A DNA stretch of 64,000 nucleotides from Salinarimonas chemoclinalis (GTDB taxonomy: Bacteria > Pseudomonadota > Alphaproteobacteria > Rhizobiales > Beijerinckiaceae). Below the pieces are notes generated by a model, which was not told the origin of the DNA, did no database searches, and saw only the letters and a program-made list of their open reading frames with translations. The stretch lies in NCBI RefSeq assembly GCF_041514305.1, contig NZ_JBGMWH010000003.1, forward strand, positions 248,001 to 312,000, read 5' to 3'. The position numbers were made by a program, and so were the translations under genes. This document shows positions 56,497 to 64,000 of this stretch, piece by piece (the first letter of the stretch is position 1; every line of letters starts with the position of its first letter).

Positions 56497-57702
56497 ATGA
56501 CCAAACGCATGCTCTTCGCCGGCCTCTCGGCTCTGGCGCTGACGGCCGCCACGAGCGCCGCCGCCCAGACCGAGGTGACCATCGGCGTCCTCAACGACCA
56601 GTCGGGCCTCTATTCCGATCTCACCGGCCAGGGCTCCGTCTGGGCCGCGCGCAAGGCGATCGAGGACTTCGACCCCGCAGCGCACGGGCTTTCGGTCGAG
56701 CTCGTCTTCGCCGACCACCAGAACAAGCCGGACGTCGGCTCGTCGGTCGCACGGCAATGGTACGACGTCGACGGCGTCGACATGATCGTGGACGTGCCGA
56801 CCTCCTCGGTGGCGCTCGCCATCAACGAGCTCACCCGCGAGCGCAACAAGGTGTTCCTGTCCTCGGGAGCGGCGACGTCCGACCTCACCGGCAAGGCCTG
56901 CTCGCCCAACACGGTGCACTGGACCTACGACACCTGGTCGCTCGCCAACGGCACCGGCAAGGCCATCGTCGAGACCGGCGGCGAGAGCTGGTTCTTCATC
57001 ACCGCGGACTACGCCTTCGGCCACGCGCTCGAGCGCGACACGTCGGCGGTGGTCGTGGAGAACGGCGGCGAGGTGGTGGGTACCGTGCGCCATCCCTTCC
57101 CGGGTTCGGACTTCTCGTCCTTCCTGCTCCAGGCGCAGGCCTCGGGCGCGCAGATCATCGGGCTCGCCAACGCCGGCGGCGACACGGTGAACACCGTCAA
57201 GCAGGCCGCGGAGTTCGGCATCGTCCAGTCCGGCCAGAGCCTCGCCGCGCTCTTGATGTTCCTCACGGACGTGCACGCGCTCGGCCTGCCGGTGGCGCAG
57301 GGGCTGATCTTCACCGAGGCGTGGTACTGGGACCTGAACGACGCCAACCGCGCCTTCGCGGAGGAGTTCGCCGCGGCGAACAGCGGCCAGCATCCCACCA
57401 TGGTCCATGCCGGCGTCTACTCCGCCGTGACGCACTATCTCAAGGCCGTCGCCGAGGTCGGCTCGGTGGAGGACGGCGCCGCGGTCGTCGCGGCGATGAA
57501 GGAGATGCCGACGAGCGACCGGCTGTTCGGCGAGGGCGAGATCCGGCAGGACGGGCGCAAGATCCACGACATGTACCTGTTCGAGGTGAAGGCGCCGGAG
57601 GACTCGCAGGGGCCTTGGGACTACTACACCCTGCGCGCCACGATTCCCGCGGCCGAGGCCTTCCGCCCGCTCGCCGAGGGCGAGTGCCCGCTCGTGAACT
57701 GA
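56497..57702 (+). CDS. ABC transporter substrate-binding protein, Liv-like
   Basis: A 401-residue periplasmic binding protein with a signal peptide (LFAGLSALALTAATSAAAQ). TEVTIGVLNDQSGLYSDLTG, FITADYAFGHALERDTSAVV and GSDFSSFLLQAQASGAQIIG are typical of type I Liv-family binding proteins. The ligand is not evident; the aromatic AWYWDLNDANRAFAEEF stretch is common to members binding amides or aromatic acids. It belongs to the livG-livF-livK-livH-livM operon. Confidence 0.9.
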   Translation: MTKRMLFAGLSALALTAATSAAAQTEVTIGVLNDQSGLYSDLTGQGSVWAARKAIEDFDPAAHGLSVELVFADHQNKPDVGSSVARQWYDVDGVDMIVDVPTSSVALAINELTRERNKVFLSSGAATSDLTGKACSPNTVHWTYDTWSLANGTGKAIVETGGESWFFITADYAFGHALERDTSAVVVENGGEVVGTVRHPFPGSDFSSFLLQAQASGAQIIGLANAGGDTVNTVKQAAEFGIVQSGQSLAALLMFLTDVHALGLPVAQGLIFTEAWYWDLNDANRAFAEEFAAANSGQHPTMVHAGVYSAVTHYLKAVAEVGSVEDGAAVVAAMKEMPTSDRLFGEGEIRQDGRKIHDMYLFEVKAPEDSQGPWDYYTLRATIPAAEAFRPLAEGECPLVN

Positions 57703-57811
57703 TCGCGGGGCGCGGCGGCGCGGGGGTGGGGTCCATCGCCCCCGTGCCCGGCGCCGCCGCCACCCGCCTTCTCGCCCGCAGACCCACCGCCAGGATCGAG
57801 GCCCGCCGCCC

Positions 57812-58693
57812 GTGCTCGAACTCATCGGAGTATCCCCGCAGATGCTGTTCGGCCAGCTCATGCTCGGGCTGATCAACGGCGCCTTCTACGCGGTCCTGAG
57901 CCTCGGGCTCGCGGTCATCTTCGGTCTCCTCAACGTCATCAACTTCACCCACGGCGCGCAGTACATGATGGGCGCCTTCGTCGCCTACATCCTGCTCGTC
58001 GTCTTCGGCGTGCCCTATTGGGGCGCGCTGGTGCTCGCGCCGGTGATCGTCGGGGCGGTCGGCATCGTCATCGAGCGCACGATGCTGCGGCGGCTCTACC
58101 ACCTCGACCACCTCTACGGCCTGCTCCTGACCTTCGGCCTCGCGCTCATCATCGAGGGCCTGTTTCGCTCGCAATACGGCGTCTCCGGTCAGCCCTACCC
58201 GAACCCGCTGCCGGGCGGGACCAATCTCGGCTTCATGTTCCTGCCGACCTATCGCGGCTGGGTCGTCGTCGCCTCGCTCGTCGTCTGCTTCGGGACGTGG
58301 CTCGTGATCGAGCGCACCAAGCTCGGGTCCTACCTGCGTGCGGCCACCGAGCGGCCCGACCTCGTGCAGGCCTTCGGCGTCAACGTGCCCTTGATGATCA
58401 CGCTCACCTACGGCTTCGGCGTCGCGCTCGCGGGCTTCGCCGGGGTGCTCGCCGCACCGATCTACCAGGTGAGCCCCTTGATGGGGGCGAACCTGATCAT
58501 CGTCGTCTTCGCCGTGGTGGTGATCGGCGGCATGGGCTCGATCCTCGGCGCCATCGTCACCGGCTACGCGCTGGGCATCGTCGAGGGCCTCACCAGGGTC
58601 TTCTGGCCGGAGGCGTCGAGCACGGTGATCTTCGTCGTCATGGCGATCGTGCTCCTCGTGAAGCCGGCCGGCCTGTTCGGCACCGCCAAGTGA
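57812..58693 (+). CDS. ABC transporter permease, LivH
   Basis: A 293-residue inner-membrane permease with eight or so helices: LMLGLINGAFYAVLSLGLAV, IFGLLNVINFTHGAQYMMGA and LGSYLRAATERPDLVQAFGV are LivH features. The start is uncertain: GTG at 57812 or ATG at 57842, ten residues shorter. It precedes livM by 11 bases. Confidence 0.92.
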   Translation: MLELIGVSPQMLFGQLMLGLINGAFYAVLSLGLAVIFGLLNVINFTHGAQYMMGAFVAYILLVVFGVPYWGALVLAPVIVGAVGIVIERTMLRRLYHLDHLYGLLLTFGLALIIEGLFRSQYGVSGQPYPNPLPGGTNLGFMFLPTYRGWVVVASLVVCFGTWLVIERTKLGSYLRAATERPDLVQAFGVNVPLMITLTYGFGVALAGFAGVLAAPIYQVSPLMGANLIIVVFAVVVIGGMGSILGAIVTGYALGIVEGLTRVFWPEASSTVIFVVMAIVLLVKPAGLFGTAK

Positions 58694-58704
58694 GAGGGGA
58701 TCGC

Positions 58705-59733
58705 ATGACCATCTCGCGCGGCAAGCTCGCCTTCCTCGCCTTCCTGGCGCTGGCGCTCGTGGCGCCGTTCTTCCTCTACCCGGTCTTCCTGGTGAAGGTG
58801 CTGTGCTTCGCGCTCTTCGCCTGCGCCTTCAACCTGCTCGTCGGCTACGTGGGCCTGCTCTCCTTCGGGCACGCGATGTTCTTCGGCGGCGCCTCGTACT
58901 TCTGCGGCCACATGCTCAAGGTCTGGGGTTGGCCGCCGGAGCTCGCGATCCCCGCGGCCGCGCTGGCGGCCGGGGCCATGGGCCTCGTCGTCGGCGCGCT
59001 TGCGATCCGCCGCCAGGGCATCTACTTCGCCATGGTGACTCTGGCGCTCGCGCAGATGTTCTACTTCTTCGCGCTCCAGGCCCCCTTCACCGGTGGCGAG
59101 GACGGCATCCAGGCGATCCCGCGCACGCCGATCCTCGGCGTGATCGACACGCGCGACGACACGGTGCTCTACTACGTCGTGCTGGCGATCTTCACCGCGG
59201 GCTTCCTGCTCGTATACCGCACGATCCACTCGCCGTTCGGGCAGGTGCTCAAGGCCATCCGCGAGAACGAGCCCCGCGCGATCTCGCTCGGCTACGCGGT
59301 GGACCGCTACAAGCTCCTCGCCTTCACGCTCTCGGCCGCGCTGGCCGGGCTCGCGGGCGCGACGAAGGCGCTCGCGTTCCAGCTCGCGTCCCTCACCGAC
59401 GTCGCCTGGCAGATGTCGGGCGAGGTGGTGCTGATGACGCTGGTGGGCGGCATGGGGACGGTGTTCGGCCCCGTGGTCGGCGCGGCGGTCATCGTCACCA
59501 TGCAGAACTACCTCGCCGGCTTCGGCGAATGGGTGCTCGTCACGCAGGGCGTGATCTTCGTCGTGGTCGTCCTGTTGTTCCGCCGCGGGATCGTCGGCGA
59601 GGCGATGGCCTTCGCCGCGCGACGCGCCTCTTCGGAGAAGGCGCGGGGGCGTGAGAGCCGAGACGACGATCCCGAGCGCGTCGCGCCCGGAAGGGCGGGC
59701 GCGACATCGGCGGATGGCGCGAAGGGTGGATGA
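58705..59733 (+). CDS. ABC transporter permease, LivM
   Basis: A 342-residue permease with about nine helices: AFNLLVGYVGLLSFGHAMFF is the LivM signature, and AIRENEPRAISLGYAVDRYK the ATPase-contact loop. The C-terminal 35 residues are charged and low-complexity (REDDDPERVAP-like) and may be a local extension. GAGAGGGG precedes the ATG. It is the last transporter gene; a thioesterase follows after about 150 bases. Confidence 0.92.
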   Translation: MTISRGKLAFLAFLALALVAPFFLYPVFLVKVLCFALFACAFNLLVGYVGLLSFGHAMFFGGASYFCGHMLKVWGWPPELAIPAAALAAGAMGLVVGALAIRRQGIYFAMVTLALAQMFYFFALQAPFTGGEDGIQAIPRTPILGVIDTRDDTVLYYVVLAIFTAGFLLVYRTIHSPFGQVLKAIRENEPRAISLGYAVDRYKLLAFTLSAALAGLAGATKALAFQLASLTDVAWQMSGEVVLMTLVGGMGTVFGPVVGAAVIVTMQNYLAGFGEWVLVTQGVIFVVVVLLFRRGIVGEAMAFAARRASSEKARGRESRDDDPERVAPGRAGATSADGAKGG

Positions 59734-59887
59734 CGGCGCCGATCGGTTCCTCCCCACAGGAGAGGGGCGAGGCCGAAGGCCGGAGAGTCGACGGGCGACG
59801 GGCGCCGGGCGGCCCGTCGGGCGGGGGCGTGACGCCGGGAGATGCCGCGCCTATGCTCGGGCCGACCCATCGAGGAGGCCCCCCCGC
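59734..59887. other. Intergenic region with a palindromic repeat fragment
   Basis: A CTCCCC...GGGG type stem with CGAGGCCGAAGGCC arms is seen at about 59750-59785, similar to the elements at 23.7 and 25.1 kb. No gene is supported. Confidence 0.4.
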
Positions 59888-60343
59888 GTGTCCCGTCAGC
59901 CCCGCCCCGCGCGCGACGCGTTCGCCGTCTTCAGGCCGATCCAGACGCGCTGGATGGACAACGACGTCTACGGCCACGTCAACAACGTGGTCTACTACAG
60001 CTACTTCGACACGGCCGTGAACGGCTGGTACGTCGACGAGGGCCTGCTCGACGTCGCGGCGAGCCCGGTGATCGGGCTCGTGGTCGAGACGTCCTGCGCC
60101 TATTTCGAGAGCGTCGCCTTCCCCGAGGGGCTGGAGGCCGGGATCACGGTCGCCCGGCTCGGCACGTCTTCGGTCACCTACGCGGTCGGGATCTTCAAGG
60201 CCGGGGCGCCCGCGGCCGCGGCGGCGGGGCGCTTCACCCACGTCTTCGTTTCACGTGAAAACAGCCGGCCGGTGCCGATCCCGCCGGAGATCCGCGCGGC
60301 GCTCGAGCGGCTGCCGATCACGGCGCTCCCATCGACGGCCTGA
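59888..60343 (+). CDS. Acyl-CoA thioesterase, 4HBT hotdog family
   Basis: A 151-residue hotdog-fold thioesterase. The active-site stretch is TRWMDNDVYGHVNNVVYYSY, with the aspartate and HVNN of the 4HBT family, then FDTAVNGWY. It hydrolyses an acyl- or hydroxybenzoyl-CoA; the substrate is open. I choose the GTG at 59888, with GAGGAGG eight or nine bases upstream. A near-perfect parS site lies in its 3' part. Confidence 0.85.
   Translation: MSRQPRPARDAFAVFRPIQTRWMDNDVYGHVNNVVYYSYFDTAVNGWYVDEGLLDVAASPVIGLVVETSCAYFESVAFPEGLEAGITVARLGTSSVTYAVGIFKAGAPAAAAAGRFTHVFVSRENSRPVPIPPEIRAALERLPITALPSTA
60248..60261. promoter_or_regulatory. parS-like site (13 of 14 bases)
   Basis: GTTTCACGTGAAAA matches the parS core at 13 of 14 positions, 23.6 kb from the perfect site in rsmG. 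Multiple parS sites near the origin are usual. Confidence 0.65.
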
Positions 60344-60349
60344 CGGTTC

Positions 60350-61432
60350 TCATCCGACGCGCCGCGCCGGGTCCTCCTGCACATCCTCGTCCACCGCGAA
60401 GCTCAGCATCACCTTCGTCCCCCGGTGGCTGGGGTCGAACTCGAGCTTCGACTGGAGCGCCGAGGCCATCGACCTGATGATCCGGGTGCCGAGCCCGCTC
60501 CCCGTCGCCGGCTCGTCGCCGCGCCAGCCGGCGCCGTCGTCCTCGACCACGAGCCGCGCCATGCCGCCGCTCTCGCGCAGGAGGAGAACGCGGATCTCCC
60601 CGCCGGCACCCGCGGGGTAGGCGTACTTCACCGCGTTCGTCACGAGCTCCGCGACGATCACCCCGAGCGACACCGCCTTGTCCGTCGGCATCGGAACGCC
60701 GTCCGCCCGCACCTTCAGCTCGTGCCGCTCACCCTGCGCCTGCAGCGCGGCGGCGAGCTCCTCGATCAGGCCGCGCAGGTAGGCGTCCATCGACACCGCG
60801 CGGATGTCCGGCGAGGTGTAGAGCCGCCGGTGGATCTGCGCGATCGCGGTGATGCGGGACTGCGTCTCCACGAGAACCGAGCGTGCCGCCGGATCGGTGA
60901 CGATCGACTTCTGCATCGAGACCAGCGAGGAGACGAGCTGGAGCGAGTTGGCGACGCGGTGGTTGACCTCGCGCAGCAGCATCTCCGCCCGGTCGCGCTG
61001 CTCGCGCACCTCGCGCTCCGCGGCCTCCTTGGCGCGGCGGACGCGCTCCTGGGTCAGCGACTGGCCGATGCCGGCGACCAGCAGGTCGAAGAAGGCGCCG
61101 CCCACGTCCTTGACGATGTAGTCCGCGGCCCCGGCCTTCAGCGCCGCGACCGCTATGCGCCCCTCGTCCGCGCCGGTGACGTAGACCACCGGTGGCGGAT
61201 CGGGGAGGGCGCGGATCTCCGCCAGCACCTCCAGCCCCTCCTTGCCCGGCATGAAATGGTCGAGGGCGACCACGTCGAAGCCGCCCGTCCCGAGCGCCGC
61301 GACCCCCTCGTCGCCTCCGAGCGCGAAGCTGACGGCGATGCCCTTGCGGGCGAGCGTGCGCTCGACCAGGCGGCCGAAGGCGGGATCGTCGTCGATGTAG
61401 AGGAGGCGCACGCCTTCGAGCTGGTAGGGCAC
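60350..61432 (-). CDS. Receiver-HWE/HisKA_2 sensor histidine kinase
   Basis: A 360-residue soluble hybrid: an N-terminal receiver (RLLYIDDDPAFGRLVE, phospho-aspartate in VVALDHFMPGKEGLEVL, lysine in YIVKDVGG), then an HWE/HisKA_2 kinase with LLREVNHRVANSLQLVSSL and the ATP-binding ELVTNAVKYAYP and DDGAGW motifs. I use GTG at 61432, three codons into the frame after the upstream gene's stop; a CTG at 61441 is less likely. It ends the three-gene sensory operon. Such kinases often signal to PhyR-type or single-domain receivers. Confidence 0.83.
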   Translation of the reverse strand: MPYQLEGVRLLYIDDDPAFGRLVERTLARKGIAVSFALGGDEGVAALGTGGFDVVALDHFMPGKEGLEVLAEIRALPDPPPVVYVTGADEGRIAVAALKAGAADYIVKDVGGAFFDLLVAGIGQSLTQERVRRAKEAAEREVREQRDRAEMLLREVNHRVANSLQLVSSLVSMQKSIVTDPAARSVLVETQSRITAIAQIHRRLYTSPDIRAVSMDAYLRGLIEELAAALQAQGERHELKVRADGVPMPTDKAVSLGVIVAELVTNAVKYAYPAGAGGEIRVLLLRESGGMARLVVEDDGAGWRGDEPATGSGLGTRIIRSMASALQSKLEFDPSHRGTKVMLSFAVDEDVQEDPARRVG

Positions 61433-61437
61433 GATCG

Positions 61438-61863
61438 TCAGGCCTCTGGCACCTGCATCACGGAGAGGAAGAGACCCAGCTGCCGGATGGCCTGGGCGAA
61501 GGTCTCGTACTCGACCGGCTTGGTGATGTACACGTTGCAGCCGAGGTCGTAGCAGCGCTGGATCTCGCGCTGGTCGTCCGTGGTCGTCAGCACGATCACC
61601 GGCGCACGCCGGAGGCGCTCGTCGGCCTTGAGCTTGGCCAGGATGTCGATGCCGCTCATGTCCGGCAGGTTGAGATCCAGCAGGACGAGGAGCGGGCCGT
61701 TGGCGCGCACCTCCTCCTGCATCACGTGGGCGAGCGCCGAGGTGCCGTCGACGAAGTGCCGGATCTCGTTGTTCACGCCGGCGCGGCGGACGTTCTTCTC
61801 GATGAGGCGGGCGTGGCCCTGGTCGTCCTCGACCATGATGATGGTGACGGGCTGCGGGCTCAT
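61438..61863 (-). CDS. Single-domain response regulator (Rcp1-like)
   Basis: A 141-residue stand-alone receiver: TIIMVEDDQGHARLIEKNV, phospho-aspartate in LLVLLDLNLPDMSGIDIL, threonine in VIVLTTTDDQREIQRCY and lysine in VYITKPVEY. The layout fits Rcp1-type receivers that pair with phytochrome-like kinases. Its ATG overlaps the CHASE kinase stop (ATGA at 61860-61863) and it lies six bases from the next kinase gene. Confidence 0.9.
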   Translation of the reverse strand: MSPQPVTIIMVEDDQGHARLIEKNVRRAGVNNEIRHFVDGTSALAHVMQEEVRANGPLLVLLDLNLPDMSGIDILAKLKADERLRRAPVIVLTTTDDQREIQRCYDLGCNVYITKPVEYETFAQAIRQLGLFLSVMQVPEA

Positions 61864-63923
61864 GCCACGCTCTCCTTCTGGTCCTTGTTTTCGTCCTTGG
61901 ACGCCTTGGTGGCGTCGTCGAGCACTTTCGGCAACGTGATCGTGAATGTCGAGCCCTCTCCCGCCGTCGACTCGACCTCGATCGAGCCGCCGAGGCGGCG
62001 CACCAGCGCACGGGTGTGGGCGAGGCCGATCCCCTCGCCCGGCACGTCCTGGCGCCCGGCCCGGCGGAACAGGTCGAAGATCCGCTCGAAGTCGGTCTGC
62101 GAGATGCCTCGGCCGTTGTCGGTGACGGCGAGGCGCACCAGTGGACCGGCGTCCTGCCCCGTCACGCGGATCCGCCCCGGCCGCGCCGGGTCGAGGTACT
62201 TCACCGCGTTCTCGACCACGTTGCCGATGATCTGCTCGAGGGCGAGCCGATCGGAGGTGATCCGCGGCAGCGGCCCGATCTCGATCGTGGCGTCACGCTC
62301 GACGAGCTGGTGGGCGAGGCTGTCGCGCAGTCCCTCGACGATCTCGGAGAGCGCGACGGGCTCGGCCGACAGCACCCGCCGGCCCTCGCGGGAGAGCTTG
62401 AGGATGGCGTTGATCAGCCGGTCCATCTTCTGCGTGGAGGCTCGAATGAAGCCGAGCGCCTCCGGCAGGTCGGATTCGATGGCGCGTCGCGCGTCCTCGC
62501 TGGCGATCTCCGGCGCCTTCTCCGCCAAGTCGGCGAGGAGGGCCTCGACGTCCGAGCGCACCGTCTCGAGTTCGGCGGTGAACCCCATCACGTTCACGAG
62601 CGGCGCGCGCAGATCGTGGCTGACGATGTAGGCGAAGCGCTGGATCTCCTCGTTGGCGGCGGTGAGCTCCGCGGTGCGCGCCTGGACGGCCCGCTCGAGA
62701 TCGACGTTGAGCTCGGCGAGGCGGGCCCGGGCGCGCTCGAGCTGCGCCGTTCGCCGCTCGACCCGGTGCTCGAGCGTGTGGTTGAGCTCCTCGACCTCGG
62801 TGCGCGCCTGCTCCGCCGCGTCCACCGCCCGGGCCTGCCGCACGCTCGCGGCGGTGAGCATGCCGGTGGCGAGGAGCCCGGCGAGGAAGATGAAGGGCGT
62901 GAAGACCCGCGGCGAGGCCCGCTCGAACAGCGGCGCGGTCTCGAGCACGACGGTCCACGGCTTGTCGGCGATGGTGATGCGCTCTACGCTGGCGAAGCCC
63001 AGCCGGCCGGGCTCGCCGAGATCGCGGGTGCGGTAGAGCAGGTTCTCCGGCGTCGGCTCGACACCGTCGTAGACCGCGAAGGCGAGCTCGCCGCCGAGCC
63101 CCTGGAACAGGGCGCGGTCGAACAGGTCGCGGGCGCGGAAGGGCGCGTAGACCCAGCCCTCGAGCAGGCGCCGGCGCTCCTCGACGGTCTCCGGGATGCG
63201 CCCGCCGGCATAAACCGGCAGGTAGACGAGGAAGCCCGGCTGCACGTCCTCGTCCGTCTCCTGGACGAGGGTCACGCGCCCCGACGCGGTCGCGCTGCCG
63301 CGGTCGCGGGCTCGGATCATGGCGGCGCGCCGCGTCTCCTCGGAGGCCATGTCGAAGCCGATGGCCTGCCTGTTGCGGGCATCTTCGGGCTGGAGGAGCG
63401 CGATCGCGCTGCGCAGGGCCTCCGACGTATCCGCCGCCGACTCCGGCGTGCGGTCGTCCGCGTCGGGCCAGACCGCGAAGCCGGCGACGCCCTGGGTGCG
63501 CATCGCTTCCTCGAGGGTGGCCTGCGCCGCGGCGTCCTCGATCAGCGACACGTAGCCGACACCCTGGACGCCCGGGTACTCCTCGTCGATCCGCAGGCGC
63601 CGGATCAGCGCGGAGAAGCGCGCGCGATCGATGGTCTGGTCGACGGCGAAATAGGCGGCGACGCCGCGCAGCAGCCCGACATAGAGGCTCATGCGCTCGT
63701 CGATCGAGATCACCCGCTGGGCGACGAGTGATTCGAATCGCTGCGCGTCGCGTTCGGCGGCCACCCGATCGTAGGAAAGCCCGGCGATCACGGTGCTGGC
63801 GAGGCCGACGGCGAACACGACGGCGGGAGCGAGCAGGTTCCGGCCGGTGAGGCGCGTCGGCCGCGCGCCGCGCGTCCTGCCGCCGCCGGCGTCCTCCAGC
63901 CGTGCGGCGTTCATGTCGTCCAT
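61860..63923 (-). CDS. CHASE-domain sensor histidine kinase
   Basis: A 687-residue membrane kinase: helix at about 28-50 (LLAPAVVFAVGLASTVIAGL), a periplasmic CHASE domain (MSLYVGLLRGVAAYFAVDQ, PGVQGVGYVSLIEDA), a second helix (TPFIFLAGLLATGMLTAASV), a coiled coil, then the kinase with SHDLRAPLVNVMGF, IIGNVVENAVKYLDP and DNGRGIS. The CHASE family senses extracellular small molecules. I use the ATG at 63923; one at 63995 would add 24 residues. The first gene of the operon. Confidence 0.85.
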   Translation of the reverse strand: MDDMNAARLEDAGGGRTRGARPTRLTGRNLLAPAVVFAVGLASTVIAGLSYDRVAAERDAQRFESLVAQRVISIDERMSLYVGLLRGVAAYFAVDQTIDRARFSALIRRLRIDEEYPGVQGVGYVSLIEDAAAQATLEEAMRTQGVAGFAVWPDADDRTPESAADTSEALRSAIALLQPEDARNRQAIGFDMASEETRRAAMIRARDRGSATASGRVTLVQETDEDVQPGFLVYLPVYAGGRIPETVEERRRLLEGWVYAPFRARDLFDRALFQGLGGELAFAVYDGVEPTPENLLYRTRDLGEPGRLGFASVERITIADKPWTVVLETAPLFERASPRVFTPFIFLAGLLATGMLTAASVRQARAVDAAEQARTEVEELNHTLEHRVERRTAQLERARARLAELNVDLERAVQARTAELTAANEEIQRFAYIVSHDLRAPLVNVMGFTAELETVRSDVEALLADLAEKAPEIASEDARRAIESDLPEALGFIRASTQKMDRLINAILKLSREGRRVLSAEPVALSEIVEGLRDSLAHQLVERDATIEIGPLPRITSDRLALEQIIGNVVENAVKYLDPARPGRIRVTGQDAGPLVRLAVTDNGRGISQTDFERIFDLFRRAGRQDVPGEGIGLAHTRALVRRLGGSIEVESTAGEGSTFTITLPKVLDDATKASKDENKDQKESVA

Positions 63924-64000
63924 TCCGTCGCTCTCGCGTCTTGGTCCCGGGGCGTGCGCCAACCGACGGCGCGAGGCCGCAGCGTGGCCAGACATAACGC

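Overview
The window is GC-rich chromosomal DNA of an alphaproteobacterium, most likely order Hyphomicrobiales near Methylobacteriaceae or Salinarimonadaceae (inferred from gene order and protein families, not from a search). Evidence for the clade: the set maf-aroE-coaE-dnaQ-secB-timA beside a DUF299 gene and hemE-hemJ-rho, rsmG-parA-parB with a parS site, a DivL-type kinase whose histidine is replaced by tyrosine, TTAA-N7-TTAA (CtrA-like) sites, GANTC sites, and a serC RNA motif. No rRNA or tRNA gene was recognised.

Layout. 0-6 kb: edge of serC, a MarR regulator, cytochrome b561, a GGDEF/EAL enzyme, an ornithine decarboxylase with a long structured leader, and mscL. 6-20 kb: secB, timA, mltA, Smr, XRE, adenosine kinase, peroxiredoxin, methyltransferase, DEAD-box helicase, small conserved genes, a Panacea-type toxin-antitoxin pair, then dnaQ-coaE-aroE-maf-DUF299. 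20.27-20.69 kb: a probable chromosome origin (perfect DnaA box, CtrA-like box, five GANTC sites). 20.7-23.7 kb: hemE-hemJ-rho. 23.7-31.3 kb: an accessory block with palindromic repeat elements, two quinone reductases, an FAD oxidase, a cytosine-deaminase-like amidohydrolase and an NMT1/ThiY-like ABC transporter. 31.4-39.1 kb: leuS-lptE-holA divergent from yggS-rsmG-parA-parB. 39-47.6 kb: hemW, divL, a tsaE-amgK fusion, murU, a receiver-GGDEF protein and acuI. 47.6-53.1 kb: an accessory region with a SLOG-multi-TM protein paired with a pentapeptide-repeat protein, an RNA methyltransferase, a small unknown gene and an NDT/TIR-like protein. 53-60.4 kb: purH, a Liv-type ABC operon and a thioesterase carrying a second parS-like site. 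60.4-64 kb: a three-gene sensory operon.

How it fits together. oriC, parABS and divL share a control theme: the origin, divL and the receiver-GGDEF gene each have a CtrA-like box, and DivL in Caulobacter controls CtrA activity. The candidates for less-described biology are the SLOG/pentapeptide operon, the NDT/TIR-like gene of mosaic base composition, and the Panacea pair with a possible MazF-like partner. Functions given to these three are inference from domain appearance only.
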